From NCBI GenBank assembly GCA_021784995.1, contig JAJYHA010000062.1, positions 1 to 5,950 on the forward strand: 5,950 nucleotides of DNA. The letters are read 5' to 3'. The DNA comes from Myxococcales bacterium. Its GTDB lineage: Bacteria; Myxococcota; Myxococcia; Myxococcales; Anaeromyxobacteraceae. The position numbers were made by a program, and so were the translations under genes. Every line of letters starts with the position of its first letter. Within the stretch, counting starts at the first letter, position 1. The notes under the pieces are model-generated. The model worked only from the letters and a program-made list of their open reading frames with translations. It searched no databases and was not told the DNA's origin. Below are positions 1-5,950 of the stretch, piece after piece.

Positions 1-3
1 CGC

Positions 4-693
4 TCAGTGCTTCAGCCCGTGGAAGAAGCGGGTCCAGCGGGGGCCGTCCGGCCCCCAGGAGGCGAGCGCGATCCAGGCGCGCCCCTTGATCCGCCCGACC
101 GGCACCGGGCCGAAGACCCGGCTGTCGGCCGAGTGGTCGCGGTGGTCGCCGGCGAGCCAGACCGTCCCCTCCGGCACCACCTCGATCGGCACGTCGCCGC
201 AGGGGCGCCCCGGGGTGCAGTAGGTGTGGAAGACGTGGGCGTCGAGCGTCTCCAGGTGGTCGGTGCAGGGCTCCTCGACCCAGCCGCCGCGCTCCGGGCG
301 GTTCCAGTAGCTGCAGGCGCCGGGGACGTCGATCCGGGGGACCGGGTGGCCGTTCACCGCGAGCCAGCCGTCGCGGATCTCGACGGTGTCGCCGCCGACG
401 GCGACCACCCGCTTGATCAGGTCGTCGGCGGTCTCGGCGCCGTTGGGGTTGAGGAGGACCACGATGTCGCCGCGGCGGGGGGAGGACCAGCCGAGCTGCG
501 CCGACGCGGTGAAGGGGAGGCGGGCGCCGTAGGCCCACTTCTCGACGATCACGTAGTCGCCGATCTGGAGCGTCGGCAGCATCGATCCCGAGGGGATGTA
601 GACCGCCTCGTAGAGGAAGGTGCGGAAGGCCAGGACGGCCAGGATGGTGAACGTCCAGCCCTTCAGCTCGCTCCGCAGCTTCGCTCGATCCAC
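4..693 (-). CDS. lepB: Type I signal peptidase (leader peptidase)
   Basis: This 229-residue protein is a membrane-bound serine protease (peptidase family S26) that removes signal peptides from exported preproteins on the outer face of the inner membrane. One hydrophobic segment spans about residues 12-30. The catalytic serine box PSGSMLPTL follows at 34-42 (nucleophile S37), then RGDIVVL at 74-80, the general-base lysine in IKRVVAVGGD (K94), and box E GDHRDHSADSR at 182-192. E. coli LepB has two membrane segments; a single one is common in other bacteria. The usual box E is GDNRDNS, and here both Asn are His. Four cysteines (127, 143, 159, 165) sit in the periplasmic domain and could form disulfides. 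The GTG start at 693 is well fixed: it has a strong ribosome-binding site, and an in-frame stop (the TAG of the upstream permease gene) lies only six codons before it. Probably cotranscribed with the efflux genes. Identity is secure. Confidence 0.96.
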   Translation of the reverse strand: MDRAKLRSELKGWTFTILAVLAFRTFLYEAVYIPSGSMLPTLQIGDYVIVEKWAYGARLPFTASAQLGWSSPRRGDIVVLLNPNGAETADDLIKRVVAVGGDTVEIRDGWLAVNGHPVPRIDVPGACSYWNRPERGGWVEEPCTDHLETLDAHVFHTYCTPGRPCGDVPIEVVPEGTVWLAGDHRDHSADSRVFGPVPVGRIKGRAWIALASWGPDGPRWTRFFHGLKH

Positions 694-700
694 GCCCAGG

Positions 701-707
701 CTCCCTC
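701..707 (-). promoter_or_regulatory. Shine-Dalgarno sequence of lepB
   Basis: On the minus strand GAGGGAG lies 7 bases before the GTG start of lepB, inside the 18-base gap after the permease stop. It supports the GTG at 691-693 as the true start and suggests lepB is initiated independently of termination of the permease gene. Confidence 0.75.
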
Positions 708-711
708 GTCG

Positions 712-1940
<1,229 letters not shown>

Positions 1941-1944
<4 letters not shown>

Positions 1945-3191
1945 TCGTGGCGGAGCGCCTCCACCGGGTCGAGGTGGGCGGCCCGCCAGGCGGGCCAGCT
2001 GCCGAAGAGGAGCCCGACCGCCGCCGAGAAGCCGAGGCCGAGCGCCACCGCGCCGCCGGTCGCCGCGGCGGCCAGGGGGGTCACCTGGGCGAGGAGCAGG
2101 GCGGCGCCGAGCCCGAGCGCGGTGCCGAGCCCCCCCCCGAGCGCCGCCACCAGCGAGGACTCGACCAGGAACTGGAGGAGGATCGTCCGCCGCCGGGCGC
2201 CCAGGGCGCGGCGCAGCCCGATCTCGCGCGTCCGCTCGGTGACCGAGACCAGCATGATGTTCATGATCCCGATCCCGCCGACCAGGAGGGTGATGAACCC
2301 GACCCCGATCGCCACGCCGTAGAGCGCGCCGGTGAGCTGGCCGTAGAGCCGGAGGAACTGGTCCTGGCGGTTGATGGAGAAGTCGTCCTTGCGCCCCGGC
2401 GGCACGTGGCGGACCCGCCGGAGGATCCCCACCAGCTGGTCCTCCAGCCGCTCGAGCTCCCCGGGCGCGGCGGAGACGGCGATGACGATCGAGCGCCGCT
2501 TCCCGAGGTCGCGGAGGAAGGTGGTGAAGGGGATGGCGGCGTTCGAGTCGAGGTCCATCCCCAGCATCCGCCCCCGCCGCGCCAGGACCCCGACGACGGT
2601 GAAGGGGTGGCCGTCGATGGCCACCCGGCGGCCGGGGACGGCGTCCAGCGCCACCCCGGGGAAGAGCCGGTCGGCCACCTCGGCGCCGAGGACGGCCGAC
2701 GAGCGGGCCAGCTCGAGGTCGGTCGCCGTCAGGTAGCGCCCGGCGGCGATCGTCCCCCCGCCGGTGAGCAGGTTGGCCTCGTTCGTCCCGGTGGTCCGGA
2801 TCCGGGTGAGGGTGACGTCGCCGGCCGACACGGTGGCGCGCATCCCGACCGAGGGGGAGACGGCCCGCGCCAGCGTCGCCTCGCGCTCGACGGCGGCCAG
2901 CTCGCGCGCCCCGACGTCGGGCCGGTTCCGCATCTCCCACCAGCTCTCGTTGGTGCCGAGCCACTGCCACTTGTCGACGTAGAGGGTGTGCGCGCCGAGG
3001 TTGCCGATCTGGGCGGCGAAGCTGGCGTCGAGCCCGTCGACGATGGCCACGATGGCGATGACCGTGGTCACCCCGATCACGATGCCGAGGGTGGTGAGGA
3101 AGGAGCGGAGCCGGTGCGCGGCGAGCGAGGCGAGGGCGATGCGGAGCCCCTCGCCCGCCTCCCCCAGGAACCGCGCCGGCCGGAGGCTCAC
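1941..3191 (-). CDS. MacB-type ABC transporter permease, first of a pair
   Basis: This 416-residue inner-membrane permease of the FtsX/MacB family has one N-terminal helix (about 29-52, [20 protein letters not shown]), a periplasmic domain (about 53-285), then three C-terminal helices (about 290-316, 340-368, 378-399). The signature [20 protein letters not shown] lies at 306-325, and the chain ends in [10 protein letters not shown]. Just after the first helix is a Trp-rich stretch (DKWQWLG at 73-79, SWW at 83-85) that differs from QKWPAPG at the equivalent place in the second permease, so the two subunits probably present different periplasmic surfaces. The GTG start at 3191 overlaps the ATPase stop as GTGA; the frame is open upstream to 3806, but inside the ATPase gene and without permease-like sequence. 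No strong Shine-Dalgarno is visible, consistent with coupled reinitiation. A run of nine G encodes Gly352-354. It likely pairs with the second permease around a dimer of the shared ATPase; this pairing is inferred. Confidence 0.93.
2130..2138 (-). repeat. G9 homopolymer tract inside the first permease gene
   Basis: Nine consecutive C on the plus strand read as nine G in the coding strand, giving Gly352-Gly353-Gly354 in the second C-terminal membrane helix region of the permease. Such tracts are prone to slippage and to sequencing error. The reading frame is intact here with nine. Confidence 0.9.
2230..2288. repeat. 59-bp near-identical repeat, copy in first permease gene
   Basis: Partner of the segment at 1001-1059: same orientation, 56 of 59 bases identical, 1229 bases apart. 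The offset keeps codon phase between the two genes, so a crossover here would leave an in-frame hybrid permease. Confidence 0.9.
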
Positions 3192-3913
3192 GCCGGCACC
3201 CGCCCCCCGCCGGCGCTCGCCAGCTCGCCGCCCGGGCCGTCCCCCAGCACCCGGCCGTCCATCAGCCGGATGGCGCGCGGGCAGCGGGCGGCGAGCCGGG
3301 GCTCGTGGGTGACCAGGATGAGGGTGTGGCCCCGGGCGTGGAGGTCGGCGAAGAGCCGGACGATCTCCTCCCCGGTCTGCGAGTCGAGGTTCCCGGTCGG
3401 CTCGTCGGCCAGGAGGATGGACGGCTCCCCGACGAGCGCCCGGGCGATGGCCACCCGCTGCCGCTGGCCGCCGGAGAGCTCGTTCGGCCGGTGGTGCATC
3501 CGGTTGGCGAGCCCGACCGAGCGCAGCGCCGCCTCGGCCCGCTCCCGCCGCTCCCGCCGCGGGAGCCCGCGGTAGACGAGCGGCAGCTCCACGTTCGCCA
3601 GGGCGGTCGCCCGGGCGAGGAGCTGGAAGGTCTGGAAGACGAAGCCGATCTCGCGGTTGCGCAGGTCGGCGAGCGCGTCGTCGGCGAGCGTCCCGACGTC
3701 GGTGCCGGCGAGGACGTAGCGCCCCGCGGTCGGCGTGTCGAGGCAGCCGAGGAGGTTCATGAGGGTCGACTTGCCGGAGCCCGACTGCCCGACGATCGCC
3801 ACCCACTCGCCCTCGCGCACGTCGAAGGAGACGCCGTCGAGCGCCCGCACCAGCTCGCCGCCGACGACGTAGTGGCGGGTGAGCCGGTCGGCGGTGATGA
3901 GCGGCGCGGTCAC
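3188..3913 (-). CDS. MacB/LolD-type ABC transporter ATP-binding protein
   Basis: This 241-residue cytoplasmic ATPase would form the dimer that powers the two permeases encoded just downstream. All ABC motifs are present: Walker A GQSGSGKS at 42-49, Q-loop glutamine at 94 (FVFQTFQLL), signature LSGGQ at 146-150, Walker B ILLADEP at 166-172 with catalytic E171, D-loop GNLDS at 174-178, and switch His203. The sequence around Walker A ([11 protein letters not shown]) and the DEPTGNLDS stretch are typical of the MacB/LolD/FtsE group. The length is that of a free-standing ATPase; in E. coli MacB this domain is fused to the permease. The start is GTG at 3913, overlapping the adaptor stop as GTGA, with only a weak GGGGGGAAG (3922-3930) upstream. 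The C-terminal tail, about residues 222-241, is Gly/Ala-rich and probably variable. Function in a tripartite efflux pump is inferred from the neighbours; a LolD role is less likely for that reason. Confidence 0.96.
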   Translation of the reverse strand: MTAPLITADRLTRHYVVGGELVRALDGVSFDVREGEWVAIVGQSGSGKSTLMNLLGCLDTPTAGRYVLAGTDVGTLADDALADLRNREIGFVFQTFQLLARATALANVELPLVYRGLPRRERRERAEAALRSVGLANRMHHRPNELSGGQRQRVAIARALVGEPSILLADEPTGNLDSQTGEEIVRLFADLHARGHTLILVTHEPRLAARCPRAIRLMDGRVLGDGPGGELASAGGGRVPA

Positions 3914-5253
3914 GGGCCGGGCTTCCCCCCGGTCGCCGCCGGCGGCTTCTCCTCGGTGACCGCCCGGCCGTCGGTCAGGTCGCGGGAGAGGATCCGGTAG
4001 GGCCCCTCCACCACCTCCTCGCCGGCCTGGAGCCCGGCGGTGACCTCCAGCTCGGCGTCGGAGGCGAGGCCGGTCTCGACCGGGCGCAGGTGGGCGACGC
4101 CGTCCTTCACCACGAAGACCACCTTGCGCTGCCGCTCGCGCCGGGCCGGCTTCCCCGGCGTCGCCGGCGGGGGCGCGGCGGCCGCCCCGGCGCCGCCGGG
4201 CCCCTCCGCGGCGCGGACGGTCACCGCCTGGATCGGCACCACCACCGCGTCGGCCCGGGTGTCGGTGGAGATGGACGCCTGCGCGCTCATCCCCGGGAGG
4301 GCGCCGGGGACCTGGCCGAGGAGCGCGAGCCGGACGATGAAGGTGGTGACCTCCTGGTCGGTCCCGGCGTTCTTGACGGTGGCGTTGCGCGCCACCTCGA
4401 TCACCCGCGCCGGGAAGGAGCGGTCGGGGAAGGCGTCGATCTGCACCTCGGCCGGATCGCCGACCTTCACGTAGACCACCTCGTTCTCGCCGACCTCGAT
4501 CCGCGCCTCCATCCGGTCGAGGGTGCCGATCACCAGGATCACGTCCTCGGAGAAGTCGGAGCCGCGCACCCGCTCGCCCACCTGCTTGATCCGCTGGGTG
4601 ACGACGCCGTCCATGGGGGAGAGGAGCGTGGTGAAGGCGAGCTGGTGGCGCGCCTCGCGGAGCGCGGCGTCGGCCTGGGCGACCCGCTGCCGGGCGGCGG
4701 CCGCCTGGGCCCGGGCCGCCTCCAGGTCGCTGGTCGCCTTCTCCAGCTCGGCGGCGCTGGCGTTCTGCGAGGCGGCGAGCCGCTCCACCCGCCGCAGCTC
4801 CGCCTCGAGCTGGGACGCCCGGACGTTCTGCACGTCGAGGTCGGCGGCGGCGCTGGCGCGCGCCGCCTCCTGCTGCCGCACCTGCGGCTCGTAGCGGCGG
4901 GCGTCGATCCGGCCGAGGACCTGGCCGCGGACCACCCGGTCCCCCTCCCGGACGTCGAGGGCCAGCAGGTCGCCGGAGATGTTCGAGGAGAGCTTCACCT
5001 CGGTCGCCGCCTGGAGCTTGCCGCCGGCGGTGACCACCCGGGTGATCGGCCCGCGCCGGGCCCGGACGAGCGCCACGGCGAGCGGCGGCGGGGGGCGGGG
5101 GCGGAGCGAGGCGACCACGGCGGCGGCGATCGCCAGGAGCGCGAGGGCGGCGACGATCCGCCGGGGCCAGCTCATCCGGACCGGCGGGCGGGGGGGAGCG
5201 GCGGGCCCCTCGGGGGCGGGCGCCGGGGCGGGGACGGTGACCTGGGTCGCCAT
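3910..5253 (-). CDS. MacA/HlyD-type periplasmic adaptor (membrane fusion protein)
   Basis: This 447-residue adaptor links the inner-membrane ABC transporter to the TolC-like duct. A Pro/Ala-rich cytoplasmic N-terminus precedes one membrane anchor (about 30-50). The lipoyl (barrel-sandwich) domain is split into about 67-118 ([20 protein letters not shown] at 92-111) and about 207-243 ([12 protein letters not shown]). Between the halves lies an Ala/Glu/Arg-rich coiled-coil hairpin (about 120-206). Its tip carries R155-x3-L159-x6-S166, which matches the RLS motif by which adaptors dock on TolC. A beta-barrel domain follows (about 246-332, ending in the typical [10 protein letters not shown]), then a membrane-proximal domain (about 335-432) interrupted by a Pro/Ala/Gly-rich insert at about 349-372. 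The ATG start at 5253 directly abuts the stop of the upstream gene and has a strong ribosome-binding site. MacA is the best-known relative; an RND-type adaptor is an alternative ruled against by the ABC genes downstream. Confidence 0.95.
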   Translation of the reverse strand: MATQVTVPAPAPAPEGPAAPPRPPVRMSWPRRIVAALALLAIAAAVVASLRPRPPPPLAVALVRARRGPITRVVTAGGKLQAATEVKLSSNISGDLLALDVREGDRVVRGQVLGRIDARRYEPQVRQQEAARASAAADLDVQNVRASQLEAELRRVERLAASQNASAAELEKATSDLEAARAQAAAARQRVAQADAALREARHQLAFTTLLSPMDGVVTQRIKQVGERVRGSDFSEDVILVIGTLDRMEARIEVGENEVVYVKVGDPAEVQIDAFPDRSFPARVIEVARNATVKNAGTDQEVTTFIVRLALLGQVPGALPGMSAQASISTDTRADAVVVPIQAVTVRAAEGPGGAGAAAAPPPATPGKPARRERQRKVVFVVKDGVAHLRPVETGLASDAELEVTAGLQAGEEVVEGPYRILSRDLTDGRAVTEEKPPAATGGKPGP

Positions 5254-5950
5254 TCAGAGCGCTCCTCCGACGGACCGGTTGAGATCGGCGACCGCCACCG
5301 CCCGGTCGACCCGGGCCTGGACCACCGAGAGCTGCGACTGGGTGAGCTTGAGCGAGGCGTCCCGGACCTCGAGCTGCGACGCCAGGCCGGCCTCGAGCCG
5401 GTCGCGCGCCAGCGCGAGCCCCTGCTCGGCCGCGGCGAGGTTCTCGGCGGCGAGCGCCAGCTGGGCGGTGAGCGCGACGACGTTCTGGCGGGCCTCGGCC
5501 ACCTCGCGGGCCACCCCGTCGGCGGTGCGCGCGGCGGTGGCCCGGGTGCGCTCGGCGGCCGCCTCGGCGCGGGCCACGGCGGCGTCGGTCGCCCGGCCGG
5601 AGAAGAGGTTCCAGTTCATCACCACCTGCGCCAGGGTGGAGTACTGCTGCGAGGGGTTGGCCCAGACGCCGCCGGCCCCGCCCAGGGCGGTGCCGTTCCG
5701 CAGGTAGTTGACCTGCGCCGAGAGCGTCGGCCAGTAGGCGGCCCGGGCCACCCCGACCGACGCCTCCGCCTCCTCGATCTGGGCCAGCGCGGCCGCGAGC
5801 GCGGGGCGCCGCCGCTTCGCCGTGAGGAGGAGCGCGTCGAGCGGCGGCGGCTCGCCGCCGGGGACCCCCGGCGCGTCGATCGACGTGGGCGCCACCACCT
5901 CGACCGGATCGTCGCCGGGGCGGCCCAGGGCCACCGCCAGGTCGGCCCGG
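5254..5950 (-). CDS. TolC-type outer membrane efflux protein, C-terminal part (5' end outside window)
   Basis: Only the last 231 residues are in the window; the reading frame runs off the right edge. The visible start [11 protein letters not shown] matches the end of the first OEP repeat of TolC-family proteins, so the missing part should be roughly the N-terminal half. The second repeat follows: a helix with [20 protein letters not shown], the [12 protein letters not shown] strand (about 72-83 of the visible part), a short loop, WNLFSGR at 113-119, then long Ala/Glu/Arg-rich helices with RLEAGLAS at 184-191 and a C-terminal DLNRSVGG. In TolC trimers these strands and helices build the outer-membrane barrel and the periplasmic tunnel. 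An internal GTG at 5934 should not be taken as the start, because family-like sequence continues before it. The stop TGA is immediately followed by the adaptor ATG, marking this as the upstream gene of the efflux operon. Confidence 0.93.
   Translation of the reverse strand, partial: RADLAVALGRPGDDPVEVVAPTSIDAPGVPGGEPPPLDALLLTAKRRRPALAAALAQIEEAEASVGVARAAYWPTLSAQVNYLRNGTALGGAGGVWANPSQQYSTLAQVVMNWNLFSGRATDAAVARAEAAAERTRATAARTADGVAREVAEARQNVVALTAQLALAAENLAAAEQGLALARDRLEAGLASQLEVRDASLKLTQSQLSVVQARVDRAVAVADLNRSVGGAL
5262..5268 (-). promoter_or_regulatory. Shine-Dalgarno sequence of the adaptor gene
   Basis: On the minus strand GGAGGAG sits 8 bases before the adaptor ATG, inside the last codons of the outer-membrane protein gene. 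It is the strongest ribosome-binding site in the window and fixes the adaptor start at 5253, upstream of the alternative Met27. Confidence 0.8.

Noticed and set aside
1945..2970. Upstream extension of the second permease to a 752-residue protein.
   Set aside because: The first 342 codons overlap the first permease gene in another frame and are Arg/Pro/Ala-rich without family similarity. Permease-like sequence begins exactly at the ATG at 1944.
3192..3806. Upstream extension of the first permease to a 621-residue protein, resembling an ATPase-permease fusion.
   Set aside because: The extra 205 codons are an out-of-frame reading of the ATPase gene; none of the ABC motifs appear in that frame. 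The real ATPase is separate.
5254..5934. The outer-membrane protein as a complete short gene starting at the GTG at 5934.
   Set aside because: The frame continues with family-typical sequence (RADLA before VALGRP) to the window edge, and only the second TolC repeat would be present.

Overview
The window is a very GC-rich (about three quarters G+C by eye, with G or C at most third codon positions), densely coding stretch of a Gram-negative chromosome. Every gene lies on the minus strand, so the genes read from the right edge of the window to the left. The composition, the GTG starts and the gene content would fit a deltaproteobacterial/Myxococcota-type genome such as Anaeromyxobacter. That assignment is an impression from composition and protein style, not a demonstrated match.

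Layout in transcription order: (1) the C-terminal part of a TolC-type outer-membrane efflux protein, cut by the right edge (5254-5950); (2) a MacA/HlyD-type periplasmic adaptor (3910-5253); (3) a stand-alone MacB/LolD-type ABC ATPase (3188-3913); (4) a first MacB-type permease (1941-3191); (5) a second, clearly paralogous MacB-type permease (712-1944); (6) a type I signal peptidase, lepB (4-693). The first five are joined stop-to-start: TGA directly followed by ATG, then GTGA, GTGA and ATGA four-base overlaps. lepB follows after an 18-base gap with its own good Shine-Dalgarno sequence. No promoter or terminator is visible, so the promoter should lie beyond the right edge.

Genes 1-5 together encode a complete tripartite ABC efflux machine: ATPase plus permeases in the inner membrane, adaptor in the periplasm, TolC-like duct in the outer membrane. 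It differs from the classical MacAB-TolC system in that MacB is split into one ATPase and two different permeases, which suggests a heterodimeric transmembrane core instead of a MacB homodimer. The substrate cannot be read from the sequence. lepB is probably a housekeeping secretion gene carried at the end of the same transcript.

This is a recognisable system in a somewhat unusual arrangement. I did not find an undescribed type of system. The points most worth checking are the paired permeases, the histidine substitutions in a conserved signal-peptidase box, a G9 tract inside one permease gene, and a 59-bp near-identical repeat shared by the two permease genes.
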